This document shows positions 28,827 to 38,634 of a DNA stretch of 64,000 nucleotides, in pieces. Both the position numbers and the translations under genes were made by a program. Within the stretch, counting starts at the first letter, position 1; each line of letters begins with the position of its first letter. A model generated the notes under the pieces. The model was not told where the DNA came from, did not search any database, and worked only from the letters and a program-made list of their open reading frames with translations. This stretch comes from Amycolatopsis pretoriensis (lineage in GTDB: Bacteria > Actinomycetota > Actinomycetes > Mycobacteriales > Pseudonocardiaceae). Location of the stretch: assembly GCF_900107925.1 (NCBI RefSeq), contig NZ_FNUJ01000008.1, forward strand, positions 186,001-250,000, read 5' to 3'.

Positions 28827-29309
28827 GTGGAGATCACGTCGGCACAGCAGGCCGGGTACGACCCGAGGGTGCTCGCGTTCGGGCGGCTGCAGGGCGCGGC
28901 GAACCGGCTGGAGTACCTGCTCGGGCGCGCACTGGAGCGCGAATGCGGGATCACGCACCTGATGTACGAGGTGCTGCTGATCGTCGGCCGCACGGGCCAG
29001 GACGGGCTGACGATGCGGTCGATCGCCCAGGAGCAGGTGCTGACGACGGGCGGGGCGACCCGGCTGGTCGACCGGATGTCGGCACTGGGGCTGGTGACCC
29101 GGACACCGTCACCGCGCGACGGGCGCGTCCAGCTGGTGCGGTTGACGGAGCTGGGCGAGGAGACGACGGTGCGGGCCAGCCGGGTGCACGTGGAGAACAT
29201 CGAGCAGTTCTTCGTCAAGCCGCTGCCACCGGAGGACCGGGAGCGGTTCGCGGAGGACCTGCGGATCTTGAGCCACTTCGCACGGGACGCCCTGCCGCGG
29301 CTGCGTTAG
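28827..29309 (+). CDS. MarR-family transcriptional regulator
   Basis: A 160-residue winged-helix protein. The wHTH core is MYEVLLIVGRTGQDGLTMRSIAQEQVLTTGGATRLVDRMSALGLVTR with a wing SPRDGRVQLVRLTELG. The GTG at 28827 has GGAGG seven bases upstream; another GTG two codons earlier would overlap the pucR stop but has no space for a ribosome-binding site. It immediately follows pucR, so it is co-transcribed with it. The effector is unknown; many MarR members respond to phenolics or, in the HucR subgroup, to urate, which would fit here but cannot be shown by eye. Confidence 0.85.
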   Translation: MEITSAQQAGYDPRVLAFGRLQGAANRLEYLLGRALERECGITHLMYEVLLIVGRTGQDGLTMRSIAQEQVLTTGGATRLVDRMSALGLVTRTPSPRDGRVQLVRLTELGEETTVRASRVHVENIEQFFVKPLPPEDRERFAEDLRILSHFARDALPRLR

Positions 29310-29331
29310 CGGGCTGCGGCACACTCGCCCG

Positions 29332-30456
29332 GTGGGCAAGCAGAAGCGACGCGTTCCGGCCGGGGAGACCCCGAGGCCCGGGACCGCCGAGGAATTCCGT
29401 GACGCTCTGCTGACCGCCGCCTCCGCGACCGCGCGGGGTGTTCGCGGCGCGGCACGTGCGGACCGGCTGGTGCCCGGCCTCGACCTGCCGGCCGGGGCGG
29501 CCGAAGGCGCGCGGCTGGCCGGGCACCAGGTGATCTCCCGGGTCGCCCGGAGCGGCTGGCTGCCCGACGACCTCGACCAGGCGGCCCGGCGGCGGGTCGA
29601 CGAGTTCGCCCGGTCCTTCGCGCTCGACACGCTGGCCGCGCACGACCAGGGTGCGGCCCGCTGGTGGACGGACTCCGAGCCGCACCTGACGCAGTGGGCG
29701 GCGAAGCACATCCTGACCCCGGCCGAAGCGCTGACCTCCGTCATCGAAGCCCTCGGCTTCCTGATGACCCTGCCCGTCCTGACGCCGCCGGGCACCGCGG
29801 CACCGGCCCGCCACACGGTGGACGAGAAGAAGCTGAGCCGCGTTCGCGCCCTGCTGGCGAAAGCCGAGTCGAGCTCGTTCCCGGAGGAGGCCGAGGCGCT
29901 TTCGGCGAAGGCGCAGGAGCTGATGACGCGGCACGCCCTCGACCGCGTGCTGGTCGAAGCCGTGCCCGACGTGCCCGCGTCCCGCCGGATCTGGCTCGAC
30001 ACCCCGTACGTCGACGCGAAGTCGCTGCTGGTCCACGTGGTCGCGAAGGCCAACCGCTGCCGGGCTGTCTTCGACCCGCGCTGGGACTTCGTGACCGTGG
30101 TCGGCGACGAGGACGATCTGGACGCGGTCGCGCTGCTGACCACATCCCTGCTGGTCCAGGCGACACGGGCGATGATCGCGGACCCCGCCGGCCGCGACCG
30201 GGCGTTCCGGAAGTCGTTCCTCGTCTCCTACGCGACGCGCGTCGGCGAGCGGCTCGACCGGGCCGCCGAAGCGGCGATCGCGGAGTCGCCCGCCCCGGAC
30301 CGGCTGCTGCCGGCGCTGGCGTCGCACGACCTGGCGGTGGAGTCGGCCTTCACCACGCTCTTTCCCTCGGTGGTCAGCAAATCGGTGACTGTCCGCAGCG
30401 CCGAAGGCTGGGACGCGGGCCGCGAGGCCGCCGACCGCGCCCGGCTCGGCGAGTGA
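29332..30456 (+). CDS. DUF2786-domain protein
   Basis: A 374-residue protein with the DUF2786 segment KKLSRVRALLAKAESSSFPEEAEALSAKAQELMTRHALD (about 165-203), a helical domain found in many actinobacterial and phage proteins. The N-terminal 150 residues are helical and charged, with no other known domain; no signal peptide or membrane segments. Function is unknown. GTG start at 29332, 22 bp after the MarR gene, same strand. Confidence 0.8.
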   Translation: MGKQKRRVPAGETPRPGTAEEFRDALLTAASATARGVRGAARADRLVPGLDLPAGAAEGARLAGHQVISRVARSGWLPDDLDQAARRRVDEFARSFALDTLAAHDQGAARWWTDSEPHLTQWAAKHILTPAEALTSVIEALGFLMTLPVLTPPGTAAPARHTVDEKKLSRVRALLAKAESSSFPEEAEALSAKAQELMTRHALDRVLVEAVPDVPASRRIWLDTPYVDAKSLLVHVVAKANRCRAVFDPRWDFVTVVGDEDDLDAVALLTTSLLVQATRAMIADPAGRDRAFRKSFLVSYATRVGERLDRAAEAAIAESPAPDRLLPALASHDLAVESAFTTLFPSVVSKSVTVRSAEGWDAGREAADRARLGE

Positions 30457-30576
30457 CTACAGGAAGATCTTCACCAGCTGGTCGCGGCCGTTCGCGCGCG
30501 TCCGGATCGAGACGTCCGCGGTGAACGCCGAAGTGGCGGTACCACCCGGCCGGACCCGTCGATTGCTCGGCACCAT
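30457..30576 (-). pseudogene. Possible gene-end remnant (39 codons)
   Basis: On the minus strand an open frame of 39 residues ends GRDQLVKIFL followed by TAG right at the DUF2786 stop. Its composition (SAFTADVSIRTRANGRDQ) looks more like the end of a normal soluble protein than the overlapping plus-strand frame does. There is no ribosome-binding site at its ATG. It may be a decayed gene end or chance. Confidence 0.3.
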
Positions 30577-30733
30577 CCGGGAGGTGGGGGTCGTGCTCGG
30601 AGCCGCACTGGGTCCGGCGTTGACGTTGACGGCGGCCCCGGCGGGGCTTTCGGCGTGGGCGGCGGGCGGGGCGATCGCGGGTCAGCTCATCGTGCCGGCC
30701 TTCGTGACCTTGCGCCGGCCGGCTCGTGAGTAG
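30521..30733 (+). CDS. Hypothetical small hydrophobic protein
   Basis: A 70-residue frame beginning at GTG with two hydrophobic segments (VGVVLGAALGPALTLTAAPAG and AWAAGGAIAGQLIVPAFVTL), consistent with a small membrane protein. No ribosome-binding site is evident, and the opposite strand also has a protein-like frame over its first part, so only one of the two can be real. No known family. It ends just before the 13-bp hairpin at 30737. Confidence 0.4.
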   Translation: MNAEVAVPPGRTRRLLGTIREVGVVLGAALGPALTLTAAPAGLSAWAAGGAIAGQLIVPAFVTLRRPARE

Positions 30734-30736
30734 TGC

Positions 30737-30765
30737 GAGGGAGCACTCCGGCGGAGTGCTCCCTC
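30737..30765. terminator. 13-bp hairpin between convergent genes
   Basis: GAGGGAGCACTCC (30737-30749) and GGAGTGCTCCCTC (30753-30765) form a perfect stem with a 3-nt loop. The downstream arm reaches the stop codon of the citrate-lyase-like gene. A bidirectional terminator is the likely role. Confidence 0.7.
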
Positions 30766-31950
30766 AGCTCTCCCTGCGAGCGTACTTCTCCAGCTCCGGG
30801 CGCCCGAACGACAGCTCGCTCTCGTCCAGCGCGCCGCAGTCCAGCCCGCGCAGCAGGTACACCGCCAGCGCCTGCGCGGTCGCCGGTTCGTCCAACACTC
30901 CCCCGGACTGCTTCTCCGCGTACGCCCGCAGCCGCTCCACCGCGGCCGGGAACCCCTCGCGGTAGAACGTGTACGTCGCCGCGAAACGCGTCGGCAGCTG
31001 GTGCGGGTGCAGGTCCCAGCCCTGGTAGAACCCGCGCTCCAGGGACCGGCGGACCAGCCTGAGGTGCTCGGCCCACGCGTCCGGGAGCGCGTCGCCGAGC
31101 GGGAGCTTGTTGGTCGATCCGTCCGACAGCCGGACACCCGTGCCCGCCGCCGAGACCTGCATCAGGCCCTTCGCCAGGTCCGCCGCCGGGTGCTCCATGC
31201 TTTGGTACGCCGCCGCGATGCCGAGCCCGGCGCTGTAGTCGTACGTCCCGTAGTGCAGCCCCGAACACCGGCCGGCCGCCGCCTGGACGATCCGCGGGAC
31301 CGACAGCGTCCCGTCGGTGTCCACAATGGACTGGGATGTCTCGATCTGGACCTCGAAGCGCAGCGTGCCCTCGGCGAGCCCGTACGCGGATTCGAGGCGC
31401 GCCAGCACTTCCGCGGCCACCGACACCTGCTCGATCGCCGTCACCTTCGGGAGCGTCACGACGAAACCCGTGGGCAGCGGCCCGTGTTCCAAGAGTCCCG
31501 TGAGGAACAGGTCCAGCGTCCGGACGCCACGCCGGCGCGTCGCCGCTTCGAAGCTCTTGAAGCGGATGCCCGAGAACGGTGTCCCGCCGGTCGTCGCCAG
31601 GGTCTGGCCGGCCGCCAGCGCCGCCGCGTCCTCGACGTCGTCGGCGACGCGGCCGAAGCCGTCCTCGAAGTCGATGCGCAGGTCCTCGATCGGCTCGGTC
31701 AGCAGCTTCGCGCGGACGCGCTCGAACACGTCCTCGCCGACGCCGAGGAGGTCGCCGTGCTCGATGAACACGCGCATCGCCTGCTTGCCCCAGTCGGCGA
31801 CCAGGCGCGTCTTGTACCGCGACGCCGGGACGTACACCGTGTGCACCGGCTGCCGCCCCGGGCGCTCCCCCGGGTACGACGCCGCGACGCGCGCGTCGGC
31901 CTCGGCCAAGCGCGCGTCGGCGGCGTCGTAGACGTCCTCGGGCAGGCGCA

Positions 31951-31951
<1 letters not shown>
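30764..31951 (-). CDS. HpcH/HpaI-citrate lyase-like aldolase (DUF6986 type)
   Basis: A 395-residue TIM-barrel protein related to the aldolase/citrate lyase superfamily: LRIDFEDGFG (metal-binding acidic strand), GTPFSGIRFKSFE, VVTLPKVTAIEQV, LRFEVQIETSQSI and HYGTYDYSAGLGIAA mark the barrel strands. Its GTG shares one base with the malate synthase TAG (TAGTG), so it is translated with malate synthase. The substrate is not established; a C-C lyase on a glyoxylate-derived compound, or the missing ureidoglycolate step, are possibilities by position only. Confidence 0.8.
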
Positions 31952-33528
<1,577 letters not shown>

Positions 33529-33597
33529 GGGGAAACACCTCGAAGGTTCGGAATCTTGGATAACGGCCCTACGGTTTTCTACCAGCCGGACTATAGT

Positions 33598-33612
33598 TTC
33601 TGCATAGCGGAA
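33598..33612. promoter_or_regulatory. Candidate IclR-type operator (TTCT-N7-GGAA)
   Basis: TTCT-gcatagc-GGAA lies in the 112-bp gap between aceB and the IclR gene, 28 bp before the IclR GTG. It has the same half-site spacing as 17498-17512 in front of allB. Confidence 0.4.
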
Positions 33613-33640
33613 CCTCAACGCCGACGTAAGGAGGGCCACC

Positions 33641-34417
33641 GTGCCGGCGGAGAAGAACGGTCGCGACGGCGGCGTCCAGTCCCTGCAGCGCGCCTTCGAG
33701 CTGCTGGAACACCTCGCGGACACCGGCGGCGAAGCCAGCCTGTCCGAGCTGGCGACGTTGTCCGGGCTGCCGATGCCGACGATCCACCGGCTCATCCGCA
33801 CCCTGGTCGACCTCGGGTACGTCCGGCAGAACACGAACCGCCGCTACGCACTGGGCGCGCGGCTCATCAGGCTGGGCGAGAACGCGAGCATGCAGTTCGG
33901 CGCGTGGGCGCGGCCGCTGCTGGCGGAGCTGGTCGAGGAGGTCGGCGAGACGGCGAACCTGGCGGTCCTGGAGCGCGACGAAGTCGTGTACGTGTCCCAG
34001 GTGCCTTCGAAGCACTCGATGCGGATGTTCACCGAGGTCGGACGGCGGTTGCTGCCGCACGGCACCGGAGTGGGCAAGGCGATGCTGGCGCACCTGCCCG
34101 AGCCGGACGTGCGGGCGTTGCTTTCGCGCACGGGCATGCCGGCGTACACCGAGCACACGTTCACCGACCCGGACGCGCTGGCGGTCGAGCTCTCGCGGAT
34201 CGCTTCGCAGGGGTATGCGCTGGACGAGGCGGAGCAGGAGCTGGGGGTCCGGTGCGTGGCGGTGGCGGTACCGGGGGCGCCGGTGCCGGCGGCGGTTTCG
34301 GTGTCGGGCCCGTCGGGCCGGCTGACCGCCGAGGCGGTGGCGCACATCGCCCCGGCGGTGCAGCGGGTGGCCGACGCCCTGGGCGCGAGCCTGTCCCAGT
34401 CGGCGGTGACGGTCTGA
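33641..34417 (+). CDS. IclR-family regulator (AllR-like)
   Basis: A 258-residue IclR protein. The N-terminal winged HTH is SLQRAFELLEHLADTGGEASLSELATLSGLPMPTIHRLIRTL; the effector-binding domain carries VYVSQVPSKHSMRMFTEVG and LPHGTGVGKAMLAHL. It is divergent from malate synthase. In E. coli and Streptomyces, AllR proteins of this family repress allantoin and glyoxylate genes and are released by glyoxylate or allantoin-type intermediates; the same role is inferred here. GTG start with AAGGAGGG eight bases upstream. Confidence 0.88.
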   Translation: MPAEKNGRDGGVQSLQRAFELLEHLADTGGEASLSELATLSGLPMPTIHRLIRTLVDLGYVRQNTNRRYALGARLIRLGENASMQFGAWARPLLAELVEEVGETANLAVLERDEVVYVSQVPSKHSMRMFTEVGRRLLPHGTGVGKAMLAHLPEPDVRALLSRTGMPAYTEHTFTDPDALAVELSRIASQGYALDEAEQELGVRCVAVAVPGAPVPAAVSVSGPSGRLTAEAVAHIAPAVQRVADALGASLSQSAVTV

Positions 34418-34447
34418 CGCGAGCGGTGACCGATCGCATCCGGCCGC

Positions 34448-34510
34448 TACCCTGTGTGCATGTCCGACGTGCTCGCCGAGCAGCTCGTCGCCATGAAGCG
34501 GCCCGCTAGC
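34448..34510 (+). pseudogene. Orphan promoter and start codon, probable gene fragment
   Basis: TACCCT (34448-34453) followed six bases later by ATG (34460) looks like a normal leaderless start; the reading frame begins MSDVLAEQLVAMKRPAS and then runs into the end of the convergent acetyltransferase gene as Arg/Pro-rich antisense sequence. It looks like the 5' end of a gene cut off by rearrangement. GTGACC at 34426-34431 may be its -35 box. Confidence 0.35.
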
Positions 34511-35006
34511 CGAGTTCCCCGGCCAGCAAGTCCATCAGCAGGCCGTCGTGCCAGGTGCCGTCCGGGGCACGCTCGTAGTTGCGCATGAGCCCGACCGGAC
34601 GGAATCCCACCTTCGTGTACACCCGGATCGCCGTCTCGTTGGCCGCCGCCGGGTCGATCGTCAGCCGGTGGTGGCCGTTGTCCAGCAGGTGGCGGGCCAG
34701 GGTGCGCAGCGCGTCCGTGCCGACGCCGCGGCCGTGGAAGTCCGGGTGCACCGAAATGTCGATGCCCGCGTGCTTGTACTGCGGGTCGAGTTCCTCGCAG
34801 CTCTGGATCAGGCCGACGACTTCGCCGTCCAGCTCGATGGCGTAGGGCGAGTAGCCGTCTTCGACGGTGTAGAGCCCTTCGGTCTCCTGGTCCGGGTCGC
34901 CCCACCAGCGAGCGACTTCCGGCGTGGCGAGGATCTCGCGCAGGCGAGCGCGGTCCCCGGCGGCGACGGGGCGCAGGACGACCCGGTCGCCGTGGATGGT
35001 GGTCAT
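34506..35006 (-). CDS. GNAT acetyltransferase, AAC(6')-like
   Basis: A 166-residue GNAT enzyme. Motif A is VHPDFHGRGVGTDALRTL (acetyl-CoA pyrophosphate loop R-G-V-G-T), and the end of the fold reads RLTIDPAAANETAIRVYTKVGF. The combination of VARWWGD near residue 35, YSPYAIELDGEVVG and TIDPAAAN resembles aminoglycoside 6'-N-acetyltransferases of the AacA4 type, but the acceptor is not proven. A ribosome-binding site AGAGGA precedes the ATG at 35006 and is partly inside a hairpin (35018-35050). No operon partner. Confidence 0.8.
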   Translation of the reverse strand: MTTIHGDRVVLRPVAAGDRARLREILATPEVARWWGDPDQETEGLYTVEDGYSPYAIELDGEVVGLIQSCEELDPQYKHAGIDISVHPDFHGRGVGTDALRTLARHLLDNGHHRLTIDPAAANETAIRVYTKVGFRPVGLMRNYERAPDGTWHDGLLMDLLAGELG

Positions 35007-35017
35007 GATCGGTTCCT

Positions 35018-35050
35018 CTCGACGTGACGGGCGAAGGACGTCACGTCGAG
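35018..35050 (-). promoter_or_regulatory. Leader hairpin that may cover the acetyltransferase ribosome-binding site
   Basis: CTCGACGTGAC (35018-35028) and GTCACGTCGAG (35040-35050) form a perfect 11-bp stem with an 11-nt loop, 11 nt upstream of the ATG. The proximal arm overlaps the purine-rich ribosome-binding site GAGAGGA. In the mRNA this would partly sequester translation initiation. Confidence 0.5.
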
Positions 35051-35164
35051 GAGGGGAACGAGCGGACGGGCGTCAACCGGGCATACCGGGATTCTGCGCC
35101 GGTCCGGGCCGGCCGTCACCCGGTTTTCGCTCCCACGGGACGCCGTTTTCCGCCTCTGACCTGG

Positions 35165-35170
35165 TAAAAT
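35165..35170 (+). promoter_or_regulatory. -10 box TAAAAT
   Basis: An AT-rich TAAAAT in otherwise GC-rich DNA, 25 nt upstream of the ATG of the following gene; GGAGGGGG lies between them. No convincing -35 hexamer is visible. Confidence 0.5.
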
Positions 35171-35195
35171 CGGTCTCCGGGCCGGAGGGGGAAGA

Positions 35196-36011
35196 ATGCT
35201 CGAACTGTTCGTCGCGCCGCTCGCCTGGGCGGGTCAGAAGGCCGCCGACGTCTTCATCGGCCGGCTCGCCGAGAAGGGCGCGGACCGGCTCGTCGACCGG
35301 TTCGACGACCGACGGCGGAAGACCGTCGTCGTTCCGGAGCCTCCGGACGCGCCCCCGCGGCACCGGCTCGGCGACGTGACCAGCGACATCGACATCGTCG
35401 TGCGGCACCTGCCGTCGAGCGGGCAGCGGGTGTTGCTGACCTTCCAGGCGACACCCCTCGCCGGCGAGCGCACCTCCGGGGTGATCGTGCCGATGCTGCT
35501 CGGCGAGGCCGCACACCTGACGCTGCCCCGCGGCGACTACCTGATCGGCGCGCTGGTCCTCGATCCTCCCCCGAACTCCGGCGGCAAGCCGGTGCTGCGC
35601 GGCGTCGGCGGGGTACGGCACTGGGTGGCGAGCAACCGGACCGAGCAGCTGACCATCCGGACCGCCGCGCCGACGCCGGACCTCCTCGGGCAGCTCGGGC
35701 TCCTGCGGCCCGATGGCGCCGGCCCGTTCCAGATCGCGCCGCAGAAGCCGGTCACTGCGCCGCGGCAGCTCCCGGAAGTGCCCGGGATCCAGGCGCGCCT
35801 GGATGCTGCCGCCAAGGTGGGAGCCCACGCGAAAGCTCTCGCCCAGGCGGCCTCGGCCGGCGAGGCTCAGCGGTGCCGGGCGGCGACCGCCGACCTCGGA
35901 CCCCGGTGCACGGTCCGGGCCGGCGCGAACGGCCTGTGTCCGTTCCACAGCGCCGCCCTGAAGCTCGGCGAGACCCTCTACGACTGGTCCAGCGGGAAGC
36001 CGATCGCTTAG
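35196..36011 (+). CDS. Unknown protein with C-terminal CCCH zinc motif
   Basis: A 271-residue protein I do not recognise. The N-terminus has a short hydrophobic stretch (LELFVAPLAWAGQKAADVFI) and a basic helix; residues about 55-165 form a predicted beta-rich domain (SDIDIVVRHLPSSGQRVLLTFQATPLAGE...); a Pro-rich joint follows; the C-terminus has Cys227, Cys238, Cys248 and His251 (C-x10-C-x9-C-x2-H), similar in layout to the small zinc finger of DUF5763-type proteins. No signal peptide cleavage site is evident. Strong ribosome-binding site GGAGGGGG before ATG 35196. It is isolated between a GNAT gene and ftsY and may be recently acquired. Confidence 0.7.
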   Translation: MLELFVAPLAWAGQKAADVFIGRLAEKGADRLVDRFDDRRRKTVVVPEPPDAPPRHRLGDVTSDIDIVVRHLPSSGQRVLLTFQATPLAGERTSGVIVPMLLGEAAHLTLPRGDYLIGALVLDPPPNSGGKPVLRGVGGVRHWVASNRTEQLTIRTAAPTPDLLGQLGLLRPDGAGPFQIAPQKPVTAPRQLPEVPGIQARLDAAAKVGAHAKALAQAASAGEAQRCRAATADLGPRCTVRAGANGLCPFHSAALKLGETLYDWSSGKPIA

Positions 36012-37279
36012 CCCAGCAGGGCGTCCACGAACGCACCGGGCTCGAACGGCGCCAGGTCGTCCGGGCCCTCGCCGAGCCCGACCAGCTTCACCGGCACGCC
36101 CAGCTCCTTCTGCACCTGGAACACGATGCCGCCCTTGGCGGTGCCGTCCAGCTTCGTCAGCACGATGCCCGTCACGTCGATGACCTCGGCGAACACGCGC
36201 GCCTGCATCAGGCCGTTCTGGCCGGTCGTCGCGTCCAGGACCAGCAGGACCTCGTCGACCTTCGCCTGCTTCTCCACGACGCGCTTGACCTTGCCCAGCT
36301 CGTCCATCAGGCCCGTCTTCGTGTGCAGCCGGCCCGCCGTGTCGACCAGGACCGCGTCCACGCCCGTGTCCACGCCGCGCTTGACCGCGTCGAACGCCAC
36401 CGCCGCCGGGTCCGCGCCCTCCTTGCCGCGGACGACCTCCGCGCCCACGCGCTCGGCCCACGTCTGGAGCTGGTCGGCCGCCGCCGCGCGGAACGTGTCC
36501 GCCGCGCCCAGCACCACCGTCTTCTCCTGGGCCACCAGGACGCGGGCCAGCTTGCCCGTGGTCGTCGTCTTGCCCGTGCCGTTCACGCCCGCCACCAGGA
36601 CCACCGCGGGCTGCTTCTGGCCGTCGACGATGTGCGGCAGCGCCCGCACCGCGCGCTCGCTGTCCGTCGACAGCTGCGCCGTCAGGACCTCGTGCAGCAC
36701 CTCGCGCGCCTCGGCCGACGAGCGGATCGCCCGCCGGGACAGCTCGTCGCGCAGGCGGTCGACGATCTGGGTCGTCGTGGCCGCGCCGAGGTCGGCCATC
36801 AGCAGCGTGTCTTCGACGTCCTGCCAGGAGTCCTCGTCGAGGTCGCCCGCGCCGAGCAGGCCCAGCAGGCTCGTGCCGAACACCGAACGCGACTTCGACA
36901 GCCGGCCGCGCAGCCGCTCCATGCGGCCGGTCGCGGGCTCGATCTCCTCGACGACCGGGGCGGCTTCCGAAGGCGCTTCGGGCAGCTTGACGTCGCGGAC
37001 CGTGCGCTGCGCCGAGTCGCGCGGCACGGCGGCGTCGTCGCCCACGGCGGGCTGGCCGTCGGTTTCCGGCCGGTCTTCGACGGGGTGTTCGGCCGTCCCG
37101 CCGGGCGCGAGCGCGATGCCCCCGCTCGCCGCGTAGGAGCCGCCCTTCGGCTTCTCCTCGACCTCGCGCTTCGCGTCCAGGCTGATCCGGCGCTTGCGCG
37201 CGACCAGCAGGCCGGTCACCAGGATGGCGACCAGCACGACGACGGCGACGACTACGAACAGGAACCAGGTGCTCGACAC
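36008..37279 (-). CDS. ftsY: Signal recognition particle receptor FtsY
   Basis: A 423-residue SRP GTPase. An N-terminal membrane segment (FLFVVVAVVVLVAILVTGLLV, residues about 6-26) precedes an acidic/basic linker, the N domain and the G domain: GVNGTGKTTTTGKLA (G1), DTAGRLHTK (G3) and TKLDGTAKGG (G4). It docks SRP-ribosome complexes at the membrane. Actinobacterial FtsY commonly has such an N-terminal helix. It is usually placed next to smc; here 3.8 kb of plus-strand genes lie between them. Confidence 0.96.
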   Translation of the reverse strand: MSSTWFLFVVVAVVVLVAILVTGLLVARKRRISLDAKREVEEKPKGGSYAASGGIALAPGGTAEHPVEDRPETDGQPAVGDDAAVPRDSAQRTVRDVKLPEAPSEAAPVVEEIEPATGRMERLRGRLSKSRSVFGTSLLGLLGAGDLDEDSWQDVEDTLLMADLGAATTTQIVDRLRDELSRRAIRSSAEAREVLHEVLTAQLSTDSERAVRALPHIVDGQKQPAVVLVAGVNGTGKTTTTGKLARVLVAQEKTVVLGAADTFRAAAADQLQTWAERVGAEVVRGKEGADPAAVAFDAVKRGVDTGVDAVLVDTAGRLHTKTGLMDELGKVKRVVEKQAKVDEVLLVLDATTGQNGLMQARVFAEVIDVTGIVLTKLDGTAKGGIVFQVQKELGVPVKLVGLGEGPDDLAPFEPGAFVDALLG

Positions 37280-37419
37280 CCGCCCATCCTTTCATCCGCA
37301 CCGCGCGGTCCCGGACACCCCGTCCGCACAGGCAATTCGTAACGACGTTGATCCCGATTGGGCCAAGACTTCACCACGTGGGTTGCGTCACACGGCGTGC
37401 CTGCACTAAACCCCTCCGG

Positions 37420-38619
37420 ATGGGGACGCACGGGTATCGGGTGATCGGCCTGCTTTCCGGCACGTCGGTCGACGGCATCGACGTGGCCGCGGCCGACCTA
37501 CGCGCCGAAGACGACACCGTGGTCCTGACTCCGCTGGGCGAGCTCGAGGTCCCGTACCCGGAACCGCTGCGCGAAGCCCTCCTGGCCGCGCTGCCGCCGA
37601 ACCCCTGCACCGCCGGCGAGCTGACGCGGCTCGACACCGGCGTCGGCCAGGCGTTCGCCGACGCGGCCGCCCGCGGCGCCGAAGAACTGGCCGGCGGCAG
37701 CGCCGACCTCGTCGCCTCGCTGGGCCAGACGGTCTTCCACTGGGTCGAGGACGGCCACGTCCGCGGCACGCTGCAGCTGGGCCAGCCGGCCTGGATCGCC
37801 GAACGCACCGGGCTGCCGGTGGTCGCCGACCTGCGGACGCGCGACGTCGCCGCGGGCGGCCACGGCGCTCCCCTGGCGAGCACGCTCGACCAGCTGTGGC
37901 TGCGCGGCCTGGCCCAGGACACCGGCCACCCGGTCGCCGCGCTCAACCTCGGCGGGATCGCGAACATCACCGTCGTCGCCGGGGACGAGCCGGCGATCGC
38001 CTACGACACCGGGCCCGCCAACGCGCTGCTCGACATCGCCGCCTACCGCGTCGCCGGGCAGCGCAGCGACGTCGACGGGCGGCTCGCGTTCGGCGGCTCG
38101 GTGCGCTCCGACCTGCTCCTCCGGCTGCTCGCCGACCCGTACTTCGCCGCCGCGCCGCCGAAGTCCACCGGCAAGGAGCACTTCAACGCGCCCTACCTCG
38201 ACGCCGCCCTCGCGGGGCTGCCGCCGGTCGACCCGGGCGACCTGCTGGCGACGCTGACCGAGTTCACCGCGGTGACCGTCGCCGACCAGTGCCTGCGCCA
38301 CGGCGTCACGACGGTCGTCGCGTCCGGCGGCGGGGTCGCGAACCCGGCGCTGATGACGGCGCTGACGCGGCGCCTGCCTTCCGCGGTGCTCAAGACCAGC
38401 GACGACCTCGGCCTGCCCGGCGACGGCAAGGAGGCCTACCTCACCGCCCTGCTGGGCTGGCTCACCTGGTGCGGCGTACCCGGTAGCGTCCCGTCGGCGA
38501 CCGGTGCCCGCGGACCGCGCCTGCTCGGCGCGCTCGTCCCGGGCGCCGGGCCCCTGATCCTTCCCGCCCCGCTGGGGGGCACCGTGACGCGGTTGCGAGT
38601 CGCGGAGAAGAACGGATGA
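37420..38619 (+). CDS. anmK: Anhydro-N-acetylmuramic acid kinase
   Basis: A 399-residue kinase of the AnmK family. The ATP site is GLLSGTSVDGIDVAAADL near the N-terminus, with ALNLGGIANIT and AYDTGPANALLD following. In gram-negatives it converts anhydroMurNAc to MurNAc-6-phosphate during cell-wall recycling. The ATG at 37420 starts the conserved region; earlier in-frame codons give no family sequence. The stop is 15 bp before a sodium:solute symporter gene with GGAGAAG between, so the two form a pair. Confidence 0.92.
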   Translation: MGTHGYRVIGLLSGTSVDGIDVAAADLRAEDDTVVLTPLGELEVPYPEPLREALLAALPPNPCTAGELTRLDTGVGQAFADAAARGAEELAGGSADLVASLGQTVFHWVEDGHVRGTLQLGQPAWIAERTGLPVVADLRTRDVAAGGHGAPLASTLDQLWLRGLAQDTGHPVAALNLGGIANITVVAGDEPAIAYDTGPANALLDIAAYRVAGQRSDVDGRLAFGGSVRSDLLLRLLADPYFAAAPPKSTGKEHFNAPYLDAALAGLPPVDPGDLLATLTEFTAVTVADQCLRHGVTTVVASGGGVANPALMTALTRRLPSAVLKTSDDLGLPGDGKEAYLTALLGWLTWCGVPGSVPSATGARGPRLLGALVPGAGPLILPAPLGGTVTRLRVAEKNG

Positions 38620-38634
38620 CAGTAGGAGAAGTCC

